Shown: piece by piece, positions 41,591 through 52,162 of the stretch
How the letters are laid out: each line of letters opens with the position of its first letter
How positions within the stretch are numbered: the first letter of the stretch is position 1
Assembly (NCBI GenBank): GCA_017442365.1
Contig: JAFRZW010000003.1
Coordinates: forward strand, 35,841-99,840
Direction: 5' to 3'
Length of the DNA stretch: 64,000 nt
Origin: Rikenellaceae bacterium
GTDB lineage: Bacteria > Bacteroidota > Bacteroidia > Bacteroidales > Rikenellaceae
Translations under genes and position numbers: made by a program
Notes under the pieces: model-generated
Told to the model about the DNA's origin: nothing
Seen by the model: only the letters and a program-made list of their open reading frames with translations
The model's database searches: none

Positions 41591-41799
41591 CGAATAATTA
41601 TGTTACATCGTACCTTTTATTCAACTTTTTTTCGGAATTTGAGCGAATTTCTCCCAAAATGGGCACAAACGGAGCTTTTCGACAACCCGACGAACCAATC
41701 GTACTATATAATATTATATATAGGTATACTCTTATCTAAATTCTTCGAATAAATTCAACCAATCAGACACACTCTTCTGCAAACAGGACAAAACGAAAG

Positions 41800-41822
41800 A
41801 GGCCGCCCCATTGAGGCGGCCT
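41800..41822 (-). terminator. Hairpin terminator behind mutB
   Basis: AGGCCGCC/GGCGGCCT stem 33 nt after the mutase stop; the tail is only moderately T-rich. Confidence 0.6.
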
Positions 41823-41855
41823 CGCGGCTTATAGATGTGCTATCTTGCTCTTAGA

Positions 41856-43988
41856 TTACTCCTCCGAGAGGATCTCCAAAATCTTGATAGCAGCAGTTGC
41901 GATCGGAGTACCGGGACCGAAGATTGCTGCTGCGCCATCACGATAGAGCTGATCGTAGTCCTGTGCGGGAATTACACCACCAACTACTACAACAATATCC
42001 TCGCGGCCCAGCTTCTTCAACTCGGCAATGATCTGAGGAACAAGCGTCAAGTGGCCTGCTGCCAACGACGATACACCTACTGCGTGAACGTCATTCTCAA
42101 CTGCCTGCTTAGCTGCCTCTTCGGGAGTCTGGAACAACGGACCCATATCGACGTCGAAACCGATGTCGGCATAACCCGTTGCGACAACCTTAGCACCACG
42201 GTCGTGGCCGTCCTGACCGAGCTTAGCGATCATAATACGGGGCTGACGACCCTCCTTCTTAGCGAATGCCTCGGCCATCTCCTTAGCCTTAGCAAATGTT
42301 GCATCTGCTTTCACTTCTGACGAATATACACCTGAAATTGAACGAATTACTGCCGAGTAGCGACCTACTACAACCTCGCAAGCGTCCGAGATCTCACCCA
42401 GAGTTGCGCGTACCTTAGCTGCCTCAACAGCCAGCTCCAACAGGTTGCCCTGCTTGGTCTTCACACACTCGGTGATTGCTGCCAGAGCCTTCTGAACAGC
42501 TGCCTCGTCGCGGTTAGCGCGCAGCTCCTGCAAACGCTTGATCTGCGACTCGCGTACTGCGGTGTTATCAACTGCCAAGATATCGATCGGAGCCTCTTTT
42601 TCAAGACGGTACTCGTTTACGCCGATGATCTTCTCAACGCCCGAGTCGATACGAGCCTGCTTACGTGCAGCTGCCTCCTCGATACGCATCTTAGGAATAC
42701 CGGTCTCGATTGCCTTAGCCATACCACCGAGCTTCTCAACCTCCTCGATCAGTGCCCAAGCCTTGTGAGCGATCTCGTTGGTCAGCGACTCTACGTAGTA
42801 CGAACCTGCCCACGGGTCAACCTCGCGGCATACGTTGGTCTCCTCCTGAATGTAGATCTGGGTGTTACGAGCGATACGTGCCGAGAAGTCGGTCGGCAGT
42901 GCGATTGCCTCGTCCAGAGCGTTGGTGTGCAACGACTGGGTATGACCCAGAGCGGCACCCATAGCCTCGATTGCGGTACGAGCTACGTTGTTGAAAGGAT
43001 CCTGCTCGGTGAGCGACCAACCCGAGGTCTGCGAGTGAGTACGCAGTGCCAACGACTTAGGATTCTTCGGGTCGAACTGCTTAACGATCTTAGCCCACAA
43101 CATACGTGCAGCACGCATCTTAGCGATCTCCATAAAGTGGTTCATACCGATTGCCCAGAAGAACGACAGACGCGGAGCGAACTGGTCGATGCTCATACCG
43201 GCATTAACACCTGCGCGCAAGTACTCCAAACCGTCGGCCAGCGTGTAAGCCAGCTCGATGTCTGCCGTTGCACCTGCCTCCTGCATATGGTAACCCGAGA
43301 TCGAGATCGAGTTGAACTTAGGCATATTCTTCGAAGTGTACTCGAAGATGTCGGCGATGATTCGCATCGAGAATTCGGGGGGATAGATATAGGTGTTACG
43401 AACCATAAACTCCTTCAAGATATCGTTCTGGATCGTACCTGCCATCTGATCGAGGGTGCAGCCCTGCTCCAAACCTGCTACGATGTAGAATGCCAAGATG
43501 GGAAGAACGGCGCCGTTCATCGTCATCGAAACCGACATCTGGTTCAGAGGAATACCATCGAACAGTACCTTCATATCCTCAACCGAGCAGATCGATACAC
43601 CTGCCTTACCTACGTCGCCAACTACACGCGGGTGGTCAGCGTCGTAACCACGGTGAGTAGCCAAGTCGAATGCTACCGACAAACCCTTCTGGCCCGAAGC
43701 CAGGTTACGGCGGTAGAATGCGTTCGACTCCTCAGCGGTCGAGAAACCTGCATACTGACGAATGGTCCAAGGACGCATTACATACATTGTCGAATAGGGA
43801 CCGCGCAGGAACGGAGCGATACCTGCTGCATAGTTCAGGTGCTCCATACCGGCCAGATCCTCAGCCGAGTAATGACCTTTGACGGGTATCTGCTCGGCGG
43901 TCAGCCATACGTTTTCGTTGCACTCGCACGGCTTCTGTGCATCGCAAGCTGCGCCTGCGTATGCCAAATCAGCGAATTTTGCTCTCAT
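41856..43988 (-). CDS. mutB: Methylmalonyl-CoA mutase, large (alpha) subunit
   Basis: 710 residues. Converts succinyl-CoA and (R)-methylmalonyl-CoA using adenosylcobalamin, the key step of propionate formation in Bacteroidales. Substrate-binding barrel: [65 protein letters not shown]. The B12 domain near the C-terminus has [12 protein letters not shown] (DxHxxG) and later [12 protein letters not shown] and VVVGGVIP. Downstream of mutA by 15 nt, forming the mutAB operon. Confidence 0.97.
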   Translation of the reverse strand: MRAKFADLAYAGAACDAQKPCECNENVWLTAEQIPVKGHYSAEDLAGMEHLNYAAGIAPFLRGPYSTMYVMRPWTIRQYAGFSTAEESNAFYRRNLASGQKGLSVAFDLATHRGYDADHPRVVGDVGKAGVSICSVEDMKVLFDGIPLNQMSVSMTMNGAVLPILAFYIVAGLEQGCTLDQMAGTIQNDILKEFMVRNTYIYPPEFSMRIIADIFEYTSKNMPKFNSISISGYHMQEAGATADIELAYTLADGLEYLRAGVNAGMSIDQFAPRLSFFWAIGMNHFMEIAKMRAARMLWAKIVKQFDPKNPKSLALRTHSQTSGWSLTEQDPFNNVARTAIEAMGAALGHTQSLHTNALDEAIALPTDFSARIARNTQIYIQEETNVCREVDPWAGSYYVESLTNEIAHKAWALIEEVEKLGGMAKAIETGIPKMRIEEAAARKQARIDSGVEKIIGVNEYRLEKEAPIDILAVDNTAVRESQIKRLQELRANRDEAAVQKALAAITECVKTKQGNLLELAVEAAKVRATLGEISDACEVVVGRYSAVIRSISGVYSSEVKADATFAKAKEMAEAFAKKEGRQPRIMIAKLGQDGHDRGAKVVATGYADIGFDVDMGPLFQTPEEAAKQAVENDVHAVGVSSLAAGHLTLVPQIIAELKKLGREDIVVVVGGVIPAQDYDQLYRDGAAAIFGPGTPIATAAIKILEILSEE

Positions 43989-44003
43989 AGTTTTTCCTTC
44001 CGT

Positions 44004-45854
44004 TTAGATACCGAGTTCTTTTAAGTAATATTCCAAGGTGTCGAGCACATTAACCTTAACGTGGATAAAGTTCTCGATGCCCTGAGCTTTCAGCTCGTCC
44101 ATCGATGCGGGAGCACCTGCAACAACCAGGATTGCCTTACCGCCCAGCAACTCCTTAACCTTAGGAGCTACGGTCAGGTAGTCGTCGTCAGCAGCGCAAA
44201 CCACTACGATATCTGCCTGAGCTGCCAATGCAGCCTCAACGCCCTCCTCAACCGACTTGAAGAAGGTGTTATCCTGTACGCGGATACCTGCGCAACCGAA
44301 GAAGTTGCACGAGAACTGTGCACGAGCACGTGCCATACCCAGCGTACCGCAGGTCAGCATAAATGCCTTAGGAGTCTTCTCGCTACGGTCAACCTTCAAG
44401 CGCATAGCCTCGAATGCCATTGCACCGCGGTAGGGCTTCAAGCAGTTGCACTCGCAAGTCTTGCGGGTTACAACATCTGCCTTTACGTCCTCAGCAGCAA
44501 CCTCCGTGAAGTTAGGATACTGGTTAGCACCCAACAGGATCTGACGGCGAGTCGAAACGGCCTTATCCTTAGCAGCAGCGGCCTTCTCGACCTCAGCTAC
44601 GATAAAGCCCTCCTTGAATGCAGCCATATAGCCGCCCTTCTCCTCAACGGTCTTGAACAGAGCCCAAGCCTGCTCAGCGATGTTCTTGGTGAGGTTCTCG
44701 ATGTAGTACGAACCACCAGCGGGGTCAACTACCTGATCGAAGTGCGACTCGTGCTTCAACAGCAACTGAACGTTGCGTGCGATGCGATCCGAGAACTCGG
44801 TCGGAGTCTCAAATGCTGCGTCAAACGGAGTAACCTCCAACGAGTGAACACCGGCGATAGTTGCCGACATTGCCTCGGTGGTACCGCGCAACATATTGAT
44901 ATAGGGGTCATAAACGGTCTGGTTCCACTTCGACGTTACAGCGTGAGTGAACATCTTGGTCGAGCACTTGCACTCGGGCTTGTAAGCATCAACGATGTTA
45001 GCCCACAACAGACGTGCTGCGCGGAACTTAGCCATCTCCATAAAGTAGTTCGACGAAACGGCCATCGTGAAGCGGATCTTCTCAGCCACCTGGTCAACAC
45101 TCAGACCCAGCTCCATCAGCTTCACGAGATACTCGTGGCCGACAGCCAGCGTGAATGCCAACTCCTGAACGATGGTCGAACCGGCGTTGTGGAACTGCGA
45201 ACCGGTAACACCTACAACGCGAACGCGCTTGTAAGCAGCGGTCTTCTTGATCAGCTCTGCCATATCAGCGAAGCAAGCCTCGCCATTCTCGCAGCAGCCG
45301 AACTCGCCCTTCATCGACAGTGCCATCACGATAGGATCGACTACGAAGTTTACACGCAGGTCGTCAGCAGCTACGCCCTCCTTCTCAACCTTTGCCAAGA
45401 GCAGGTCAGCAACCTCCTCGACTGCCGAGCCGCAGATAGTCAGCTCGATAGCGGGCAGTGCGATGCCGGCCAGCAGGGTGTCGAGATCCTCAGCCGAGAA
45501 CTCAGCATTGCAGATGCAGAAACCAAGAGCATCAACGCCTGCGTTAAGAATTTTCAGAGCCTCAGCATTAGCCTTTGCGGGGCACTCTACGCCGATAGTC
45601 TGATGTACGCGCCACTCGTTCTTTTTGCCGGTGCTACGTACGTACGGGAACTGGCCGATGCCAGCGCCCAAGAAATCAATAGCCTTAAGGTCTTCGGCGC
45701 GGTAGTAGGGACGTACGTTGAAACCTTCGTCGGTACGCCATACCAATTTGCGCTCATAGTCAGCACCTTTAAGGTCAGCCGTAATCACCTCTTCCCACTT
45801 CTCGGTCGGTACCGGCGGGAAAAGATCGAACAGCTTTTCTTTGGTATTTGCCAT
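44004..45854 (-). CDS. mutA: Methylmalonyl-CoA mutase, small (beta) subunit
   Basis: 616 residues. Paralogue of the large subunit (NVRPYYRAEDL, GSQFHNAGSTIVQELAFTLA, VTSKWNQTVYDPYINMLRGT, DPAGGSYYIENLTKNIAEQAW), with a C-terminal Rossmann-like domain that lacks the cobalamin-binding DxHxxG. It is the non-catalytic partner of the heterodimer. First gene of the operon, promoter about 44 nt upstream. Confidence 0.95.
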   Translation of the reverse strand: MANTKEKLFDLFPPVPTEKWEEVITADLKGADYERKLVWRTDEGFNVRPYYRAEDLKAIDFLGAGIGQFPYVRSTGKKNEWRVHQTIGVECPAKANAEALKILNAGVDALGFCICNAEFSAEDLDTLLAGIALPAIELTICGSAVEEVADLLLAKVEKEGVAADDLRVNFVVDPIVMALSMKGEFGCCENGEACFADMAELIKKTAAYKRVRVVGVTGSQFHNAGSTIVQELAFTLAVGHEYLVKLMELGLSVDQVAEKIRFTMAVSSNYFMEMAKFRAARLLWANIVDAYKPECKCSTKMFTHAVTSKWNQTVYDPYINMLRGTTEAMSATIAGVHSLEVTPFDAAFETPTEFSDRIARNVQLLLKHESHFDQVVDPAGGSYYIENLTKNIAEQAWALFKTVEEKGGYMAAFKEGFIVAEVEKAAAAKDKAVSTRRQILLGANQYPNFTEVAAEDVKADVVTRKTCECNCLKPYRGAMAFEAMRLKVDRSEKTPKAFMLTCGTLGMARARAQFSCNFFGCAGIRVQDNTFFKSVEEGVEAALAAQADIVVVCAADDDYLTVAPKVKELLGGKAILVVAGAPASMDELKAQGIENFIHVKVNVLDTLEYYLKELGI

Positions 45855-45897
45855 AACTATTAATAAAATGAGGTTAAGTTGTTTCTGTTCATTTGAA

Positions 45898-45931
45898 CAA
45901 AGGTACGAATTTTTTTTGTTTGTTATTCAAA
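45898..45931 (-). promoter_or_regulatory. mutAB promoter
   Basis: Minus strand TTTG (45928-45931), 22-nt spacer, TACCTTTG (45898-45905). Confidence 0.6.
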
Positions 45932-45991
45932 AAACAGGAAAATTTTCACTCTTCTCGATCAAAACAGCATAAAACCAAGAAAATAATTATG

Positions 45992-46016
45992 AATTTTGAA
46001 TCTTGAATTTTGAATT
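45992..46016. repeat. 25-bp heptamer tract identical to the one at 4385
   Basis: The same 25 bases as 4385-4409. It lies between divergent mutA and pdxA and supplies a TTTG about 18 nt before the pdxA -7 box. Confidence 0.85.
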
Positions 46017-46037
46017 GAATAAAAATTGCTATCTTTG
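46008..46037 (+). promoter_or_regulatory. pdxA promoter
   Basis: TATCTTTG (46030-46037) with TTTG (46008-46011) 18 nt upstream, the latter lying inside the repeat tract. Confidence 0.55.
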
Positions 46038-46063
46038 TAAGTTGATAAGTACACTAAAACACA

Positions 46064-47161
46064 ATGAGTGATAATAAAATACGAGTAGGTATTACGCAGG
46101 GCGACACCAACGGTATCGGTTGGGAGGTCATTATCAAGACCTTTGCCGACGCACGTATGGCCGAATTGTGTACCCCCGTGATCTACGGCTCGCCCAAAGT
46201 GGCGACATATTACAAAAATCGACTGAGCGACGTCGAGGGCTTTATTTACAACCCCATTCAGTCGGCTTCGCAGGCACGTCGTGGCAAGGTCAATATCATC
46301 GACTGCGGCCCGTCGGAGATCCCTATTGAGATGGGCAAGGCTACGGCAGCAGCAGGTGCTGCGGCGGTGGCGTCGTTGAAAGCGGCAATGAAGGACCTCA
46401 AAGAGGGCGAGATCGACGTTTTGGTTACCGCTCCGATCAACAAGGAGAGCGTGCAGAGCGACGAGTTCCGCTATACGGGTCATACCGAGTTTTTGGCTGC
46501 CGAGTTGGAGGGCGAGCCGATGATGATGATGTGCAGCGAGGTGTTGCGTGTGGGTTTGATGACGATCCACATTCCGCTGGCGGAGGTGGCTCAGGCGATC
46601 TCGAAGGAGAAGATTGTCGAGGCTCTGCACCGTCTGCGCGCGACGTTGCGTAGCGATTTCGCCATTGTTGAGCCACGTATTGCGGTGCTGGCACTCAACC
46701 CCCACGCGGGCGACGGAGGTCTGCTCGGCACGGAGGAGCAGGAGGTGATTCGCCCCGCAGTGCAGGAGGCCTTCGAGCAGAAGGTGCTGGCGTTTGGTCC
46801 GTTTGCTGCCGATGGTTTCTTTGCGAGCGGCGCGTTCAAGAAGTATGACGCGGTGCTGGCAATGTATCACGATCAGGGCTTGGCTCCGTTCAAGACCATT
46901 TCGCCTGAGGGTGTGAACTTTACGGCGGCGCTGTCGAAGGTGCGCACCTCACCCGACCACGGTGTGGCGTACGACATTGCGGGTAAGGATGTGGCCGATC
47001 CGCAGTCGATGCGCGAGGCGATCTATGCGGCAATCGATATCTTCGAGAACCGTCGTCGTTGGGCGCAGATGAATGCCAATCCGTTGCAGCATTTCGAGCG
47101 AGAGAAGGGTCGCGACGTATCGGTACACGATCTGAAACTGCCCGAACCCGCAGAGGAGTAA
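46064..47161 (+). CDS. pdxA: 4-hydroxythreonine-4-phosphate dehydrogenase
   Basis: 365 residues. NAD-dependent step of pyridoxal phosphate synthesis. Motifs: VGITQGDTNGIGWEVI, TAPINKESVQ, RYTGHTEFLA, MTIHIPLAEV, LNPHAGDGGLLG, and AMYHDQGLAPFK (metal His). Length is slightly long but normal for Bacteroidetes. Followed after 22 nt by a small membrane protein gene. Confidence 0.95.
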   Translation: MSDNKIRVGITQGDTNGIGWEVIIKTFADARMAELCTPVIYGSPKVATYYKNRLSDVEGFIYNPIQSASQARRGKVNIIDCGPSEIPIEMGKATAAAGAAAVASLKAAMKDLKEGEIDVLVTAPINKESVQSDEFRYTGHTEFLAAELEGEPMMMMCSEVLRVGLMTIHIPLAEVAQAISKEKIVEALHRLRATLRSDFAIVEPRIAVLALNPHAGDGGLLGTEEQEVIRPAVQEAFEQKVLAFGPFAADGFFASGAFKKYDAVLAMYHDQGLAPFKTISPEGVNFTAALSKVRTSPDHGVAYDIAGKDVADPQSMREAIYAAIDIFENRRRWAQMNANPLQHFEREKGRDVSVHDLKLPEPAEE

Positions 47162-47183
47162 AGCTACTAAATATCAACGCAAT

Positions 47184-47399
47184 ATGGATTACAAGAAACA
47201 ATTAAAACTAAACGTTTGGTTGCAGAGCACAGTGCTCGTAGCGGCTATGGTACTATTGGGTTTTAATATCCACCACCATATCGCCACCAAGGAGATTGAT
47301 TGGTTGATGATGTTTTTCTCTATTGTAATGGTAATCAGTTCGATCTTCTTTCTCGTGTATGCAAAGCGCGAATTGAAAAAGATTGACAAGAACCAATAA
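47184..47399 (+). CDS. Small two-helix membrane protein (71 aa, hypothetical)
   Basis: 71 residues with two hydrophobic helices (about 12-31, LQSTVLVAAMVLLGFNI; about 40-59, LMMFFSIVMVISSIFFLVY) and charged ends (MDYKKQLK and KRELKKIDKNQ). Sits 22 nt behind pdxA on the same strand with no terminator between, so probably co-transcribed. No family recognised. Codon use and a clean start make it credible. Confidence 0.65.
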   Translation: MDYKKQLKLNVWLQSTVLVAAMVLLGFNIHHHIATKEIDWLMMFFSIVMVISSIFFLVYAKRELKKIDKNQ

Positions 47400-47432
47400 C
47401 GATTCATAACTAATTCTGCGCAAGCGAAGTAT

Positions 47433-47464
47433 AATTTTGAATCTTGAATCTTGAATTTTGAATT
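47433..47464. repeat. Heptamer tract, 32 bp
   Basis: As the tract at 45992 but with one extra 7-bp unit, same orientation; preceded by GCAAGCGAAGTA, which also adjoins the left arm at 4173 (in reverse). Confidence 0.85.
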
Positions 47465-47559
47465 AACTAAAATAACGCCGACCGTCGTGTATTCCGTCTC
47501 GTAATTGTGGGAGCGCGGCGCAAGGAAAACTAACAACACAAACAAAACACAAACAAGCA

Positions 47560-49509
47560 ATGATGAAAATCACTTTCCCCGACGGCAGCATTCGTGAGTA
47601 TGCCAAAGGGACTACGGCGATGCAGATCGCCGAGAGCATCAGCCAGCGTTTGGCACAGGAGGTGCTGGCGGCTGAGGTTAATGGCGAGGTTCGTGATCTG
47701 AACCTGCCGATCAATGATGACAGCCACGTGAAGCTGCTCAAATGGGACGATGATGAGGGTAAGCACGCATTCTGGCACACCTCGTCGCACCTGCTGGCAG
47801 AGGCTTTGGAGGCACTGTACCCGGGTATCAAGTTCGGTATCGGTCCCGCTATCGAGAGCGGTTTCTACTACGATGTCGATTGCCCCGTACCCATCACCGA
47901 GAGCGACCTGCCGCGTATCGAGCAGAAGATGATGGAGTTGGCTCGCACGAAGGAGGCTGTCGTACGCACCGAGGTAGCTAAGGCTGAGGCGCTGCGTACA
48001 TTCACCGAGAAGGGCGACCAATACAAAGTTGAGCTGATCGAGGCATTGGAGGACGGCACGATTTCGTTCTACACCAATGGCGCGTTCACTGACCTTTGCC
48101 GCGGTCCGCACCTGCCCAACACAGGATTAATCAAGGCTATCAAACTGACCTCGGTTGCAGGCGCTTATTGGCGTGGCGACGAGAAGCGTCAGATGCTGAC
48201 CCGTATATATGGTATCTCGTTCCCCAAGAAGTCGATGCTCGATGAGTATCTGGCGATGATGGAGGAGGCTAAGAAGCGCGACCACCGTAAGCTCGGTAAG
48301 GAGTTGGAGTTGTTCGCGTTCTCGCAGCGCGTAGGTCAGGGTCTGCCTTTGTGGTTGCCTAAGGGTGCCGCTCTGCGCGACCGCTTGGAGCAGTTCCTGC
48401 GTCGCGTGCAGAAGGCTTATGGCTACCAGCAGGTTATCACCCCGCACATCGGTAACAAGGAGCTCTATGTAACCTCGGGCCACTACGCAAAGTATGGCAA
48501 GGATTCGTTCCAGCCGATCCACACCCCCATCGAGGGCGAGGAGTATCTGCTCAAACCGATGAACTGCCCCCACCACTGCGAGATCTACAAGACCAAGCCC
48601 CGTTCGTATAAGGATCTGCCTTTGCGTCTGGCTGAGTTCGGTACGGTATATCGCTACGAGCAGAGCGGTGAGCTGCACGGTCTGACCCGCGTGCGTGGTT
48701 TCACGCAGGACGATGCCCATATGTTCGTACGCCCCGACCAGCTGTTGGAGGAGTTCGAGAAGGTTATAGACATCATTCTCTATATCTTCAAGACGTTGAA
48801 GTTCGACAACTACACCGCTCAGATATCGTTGCGCGACCCCAACAACAAGGAGAAGTACATCGGTTCGGACGAGAACTGGGAGAAGGCCGAGCAGGCAATT
48901 ATCGACGCTGCTAAGGAGAAGGGTCTGAATACCGTTGTTGAGTATGGCGAGGCTGCATTCTACGGTCCGAAGCTCGACTTTATGGTTAAGGATGCTATCG
49001 GTCGTAAGTGGCAGCTGGGTACTATTCAGGTGGACTACAACCTGCCCGAGCGTTTCGATCTGACCTACACCGGCGCTGATGACAAACCCCACCGCCCGAT
49101 TATGATCCACCGCGCACCGTTTGGTTCGATGGAGCGTTTCGTGGCAGTATTGTTGGAGCATACCGCAGGTAAGTTCCCGCTGTGGCTCTCGCCCGATCAG
49201 GTGGCTGTGCTGCCCATCAGCGAGAAGTACAACGACTATGCCGAGAAGGTTACCGACTTCCTCAACCGCAACGACGTGCGCGCTCAGATCGACAACCGTA
49301 ACGAGAAGATCGGTCGTAAGATCCGCGACAACGAGTTGAAGCGTATCCCCTACCTGCTGATCGTGGGTGAGAAGGAGCAGGCTGATGGTCTGGTTTCGGT
49401 GCGCGTTCAGGGCGAGGGCGACAAGGGTCAGATGACTATGGAGGCCTTCCGCGACCTGATCCTCGAAAAGGTGAAGGAGGAGACCGCAGGTAACGACAAA
49501 ATTCAGTAA
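47560..49509 (+). CDS. thrS: Threonyl-tRNA synthetase
   Basis: 649 residues (ATG ATG: start may be 47560 or 47563). TGS domain at the N-terminus ([20 protein letters not shown]), editing domain with [11 protein letters not shown] and the zinc-type motif DLCRGPHLP, class II catalytic domain ([31 protein letters not shown] motif 2, [13 protein letters not shown] motif 3) and C-terminal anticodon domain. Complete. infC follows in the usual thrS-infC order. Confidence 0.97.
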   Translation: MMKITFPDGSIREYAKGTTAMQIAESISQRLAQEVLAAEVNGEVRDLNLPINDDSHVKLLKWDDDEGKHAFWHTSSHLLAEALEALYPGIKFGIGPAIESGFYYDVDCPVPITESDLPRIEQKMMELARTKEAVVRTEVAKAEALRTFTEKGDQYKVELIEALEDGTISFYTNGAFTDLCRGPHLPNTGLIKAIKLTSVAGAYWRGDEKRQMLTRIYGISFPKKSMLDEYLAMMEEAKKRDHRKLGKELELFAFSQRVGQGLPLWLPKGAALRDRLEQFLRRVQKAYGYQQVITPHIGNKELYVTSGHYAKYGKDSFQPIHTPIEGEEYLLKPMNCPHHCEIYKTKPRSYKDLPLRLAEFGTVYRYEQSGELHGLTRVRGFTQDDAHMFVRPDQLLEEFEKVIDIILYIFKTLKFDNYTAQISLRDPNNKEKYIGSDENWEKAEQAIIDAAKEKGLNTVVEYGEAAFYGPKLDFMVKDAIGRKWQLGTIQVDYNLPERFDLTYTGADDKPHRPIMIHRAPFGSMERFVAVLLEHTAGKFPLWLSPDQVAVLPISEKYNDYAEKVTDFLNRNDVRAQIDNRNEKIGRKIRDNELKRIPYLLIVGEKEQADGLVSVRVQGEGDKGQMTMEAFRDLILEKVKEETAGNDKIQ

Positions 49510-49530
49510 ATCAAAGTTTTATTAACCAAT

Positions 49531-49536
49531 AGGAGG
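49531..49536 (+). promoter_or_regulatory. Perfect Shine-Dalgarno site of infC
   Basis: AGGAGG, ending 8 nt before the AUA codon at 49545. Such sites are rare in this window and it decides the infC start. Confidence 0.8.
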
Positions 49537-49544
49537 ACAAAACT

Positions 49545-50153
49545 ATAAACACTACAAAACCATTTCCGCCGAGGACAAACAACGCAGGCCCGCAGAACGG
49601 TGGCCAGCGTCCTAACGGGCCACGTCGTCCCGAGAAGGAGAATCCTCATCGCATCAATGACGAGATCACTGCACCGCAGGTACGCGTCGTAGGCGACAAT
49701 ATCGAAAACCCCGTCGTGCTCTCGATTCGCGAGGCTATCAAGCTGGCCGACGAGATGGAGCTCGACCTGATCGAGATTTCGCCCAAGGCCGATCCTCCGG
49801 TGTGCCGTATCGCCGACTATCAGAAGTTCCTGTATCAGCAGAAGCGTAAGGCTAAGGAGATCAAGGCCAAAGCCGTGAAGGTCGTAATCAAGGAGATTCG
49901 TTTCGGTCCGCAGACCGACGATCACGACTACAACTTCAAGTTGCGCCACGCCGAGAACTTCTTGAAGGAGGGCGCAAAGGTGAAGGCGTATGTCTTCTTC
50001 CGTGGTCGTTCGATCGTCTTCAAGGAGCAGGGCGAGATTCTGTTGCTGCGCTTCGCTACCGATTTGGAGGAGCTGGCAAAGGTCGAGCAGATGCCCAAGC
50101 TGGACGGCAAGAAGATGACGATGATGCTCGCACCAAAACCCAAGAAGGGTTAG
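49545..50153 (+). CDS. infC: Translation initiation factor IF-3, AUA start codon
   Basis: 202 residues when read from ATA at 49545 (as Met): [17 protein letters not shown], basic linker, then [22 protein letters not shown]3 N-domain ([40 protein letters not shown]) and C-domain ([27 protein letters not shown]) are complete. No ATG, GTG or TTG lies in frame before GTG at 49716, which would cut off about 57 residues including the conserved HRIN start; the AGGAGG 8 nt before the ATA supports the upstream start. Non-canonical AUU/AUA starts are known to let IF3 repress its own synthesis. The genes rpmI and rplT, which usually follow, are absent. Confidence 0.9.
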   Translation: MNTTKPFPPRTNNAGPQNGGQRPNGPRRPEKENPHRINDEITAPQVRVVGDNIENPVVLSIREAIKLADEMELDLIEISPKADPPVCRIADYQKFLYQQKRKAKEIKAKAVKVVIKEIRFGPQTDDHDYNFKLRHAENFLKEGAKVKAYVFFRGRSIVFKEQGEILLLRFATDLEELAKVEQMPKLDGKKMTMMLAPKPKKG

Positions 50154-50368
50154 GCTGTCGGCATCGTCCAGGAACCGAGCGATTTCGTTCGCTGGCCGAC
50201 CGCAAGGTCGGTGGCACAGACTGTGCAGAGTGGTCGGTGCAGGGTGTTGCGTGTGCGCTCAAAAGAGTGCTACGCAGCGTGTTGCGTTGATACGGTTGCG
50301 CTGTGCCAAAGTGGTTTGAATCGACTCCTAATAGGTCAGGCTGATTCGCCAACCTGCAACTAAATGCA
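50154..50368. other. Intergenic region behind infC without recognised gene
   Basis: 215 bp, fairly GC-rich, with small hairpins (CCGACC/GGTCGG near 50203-50216) and several G(T/C)GTTGCG-like short repeats. No ORF with family resemblance on either strand and no rpmI remnant visible. Could be an untranslated tail or a degenerate gene. Confidence 0.5.
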
Positions 50369-50411
50369 ACTCCGCCCCGAAACTACAAGGTTTCGGGGCG
50401 GAGTCTTTTTG
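50369..50411. terminator. Strong terminator between infC and the Na/Pi transporter
   Basis: A 15-bp stem ACTCCGCCCCGAAAC/GTTTCGGGGCGGAGT followed by CTTTTT on +; it also lies 14 nt behind the convergent minus-strand stop. Confidence 0.9.
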
Positions 50412-50425
50412 TATAGGTCAATTGG

Positions 50426-52162
50426 TTATTTATTGATATAGCCGCGTTCGAGGTCTTGCGAGATGTTGATCATAAAGTCGCCCATACGCTCGAATGTATT
50501 GACAATATCCATATAATATACGCTCGTTTGGTAGCTATTGTTGTCGCTCTCGATCTTCTCGATCACTGCATCACGAAGATTGTTGCGCAGATTGTTCAGA
50601 CGATCCTCAGCTCCGTAAGCGTTTGAAATGTTGGTCAATTCACCGCGGTGAGCCGCCTCCAAATTGGCAATCATCACGTCGTATGCGTCGCCAACTGCAT
50701 CAGCCATTGCGTTGAGGTCGTTGATCGCCTCAGCATCAAAGCTCTGCTTATGAACATTCATTCGCGACAGAATGCGGCTGATGGTCTCGCCCGAATCACC
50801 CAGCGACTCCAATTCGCCGATAATCTTATACATCGACTTGATCTGCATCGAGGTATTTTCGCTGATCTCCTCGGCCGACACACCATTGAGGAACGCCGCA
50901 ATTTCATACTCGATACGGTCCGAAATCTCCTCATACTTAACGAGTTTCTCGCGCAGAGCCTCGAATTTATCGGTGCCGGCGTCATTGATTGCACGCTTTG
51001 CATAGATAGCACCGTTCTTCGAGATTTTGGCAAAGTGAATAATCTCGTCCAATGCCAAGCCAACCGACAATTCGGGAGTTGCAAGCGGTCCTGCCGAGAT
51101 GTATTTGAGGCGGAATACCTCTTTCTCCTGATTCTTCGGAGCACGTATGATCCAGCTGACAGCCTGCGCGATCTGCTTGGTGAACCAAACCAAGATGAGC
51201 GTGTTGGTCAGGTTGAAGAGCGTGTGCAACATCGACAGACCATAGAGTGCCGCAGTGCCCTCGGGCGAGTTAGCCTCGCTAACCACGAAGCTCTCAGCTG
51301 CGGGATTGGGCAGTCCAAACAGGTTCTCGGTGATCAAGCCGACCAGCTGCAAGAAGGGTTTGTAGAGCACAAGTGCCCAAATAACACCGAACACATTGAA
51401 TATGGTGTGCGACATTGCTGCGCGTTTAGCCTGAGTGTTACCCACCGACGCTGCGATGTTGGCGGTGATGGTTGTTCCGATGTTCTCGCCAAGCACCATT
51501 GCGCAGGCCATATTGAACGGGATCCAACCCATACTGAGCATAATGAGCGTGATGGCCATCGTTGCCGACGATGATTGCAGCACAAGGGTCAGCACCGTAC
51601 CAAAGACAAGGAAGAGCAGCACCGAGCCAAAACCATAAGAGGCCCACGTGCGAACGAACTCCAATACCTCGGGCGTCTGTCGCAAATCGGGCACCGACTC
51701 CTTCATAAACGAAAGACCCAAGAAGAGAAGCGAGAATCCGACGATCAGCTCTCCGAGATTTTTACGCTGGTCCTTTTTCGAGTTCGAGAAGAGGAAACCG
51801 AGCAGCATCAACGGCACAGCGAGCACCGAAATATCGGCCTTGAAACCCAACCACGATACCAGCCAAGCTGTTACGGTTGTGCCGATGTTGGCACCCATTA
51901 TGACGCCGATCGCCTGTGCCAAAGTGAGCAGACCTGCATTGACGAAACTTACGACCATCACCGTCGTAGCCGACGACGATTGGATAACTGTTGTAATGCC
52001 CAAGCCCGTCAGTACGCCCTTTAAGGGGTTTGAGGTCATAGCCGACAGAAAACTTCTCAGACGTTCGCCTGCCACCTTTTGCAGCCCCGAACTCATCAGA
52101 TTCATACCGTAGAGGAACATTCCCAATGCTCCCAGCAGCGTAAATATTTGCAATATACCCAT
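50426..52162 (-). CDS. Na/phosphate cotransporter family protein with PhoU-like domain
   Basis: 578 residues. Two inverted Na/Pi (NptA/PNaS) repeats, each with the QSSSAT motif (GITTVIQSSSATTVMVVSF at about 55-75 and LVLQSSSATMAITLIM at about 195-210), embedded in 8-9 hydrophobic segments, then a cytoplasmic helical PhoU-like domain from about residue 340. Family members import phosphate with sodium; the C-terminal domain suggests control by phosphate status. Divergent from the two-component operon. Confidence 0.92.
   Translation of the reverse strand: MGILQIFTLLGALGMFLYGMNLMSSGLQKVAGERLRSFLSAMTSNPLKGVLTGLGITTVIQSSSATTVMVVSFVNAGLLTLAQAIGVIMGANIGTTVTAWLVSWLGFKADISVLAVPLMLLGFLFSNSKKDQRKNLGELIVGFSLLFLGLSFMKESVPDLRQTPEVLEFVRTWASYGFGSVLLFLVFGTVLTLVLQSSSATMAITLIMLSMGWIPFNMACAMVLGENIGTTITANIAASVGNTQAKRAAMSHTIFNVFGVIWALVLYKPFLQLVGLITENLFGLPNPAAESFVVSEANSPEGTAALYGLSMLHTLFNLTNTLILVWFTKQIAQAVSWIIRAPKNQEKEVFRLKYISAGPLATPELSVGLALDEIIHFAKISKNGAIYAKRAINDAGTDKFEALREKLVKYEEISDRIEYEIAAFLNGVSAEEISENTSMQIKSMYKIIGELESLGDSGETISRILSRMNVHKQSFDAEAINDLNAMADAVGDAYDVMIANLEAAHRGELTNISNAYGAEDRLNNLRNNLRDAVIEKIESDNNSYQTSVYYMDIVNTFERMGDFMINISQDLERGYINK

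Noticed and set aside
44061..45863. 600-codon plus-strand frame opposite mutA
   Set aside because: Antisense shadow of a highly biased gene; Leu/Cys/Ser-rich without motifs.
50154..50368. rpmI or an L20 leader
   Set aside because: No lysine-rich L35 frame in either strand, and no recognisable L20-binding pseudoknot could be drawn.
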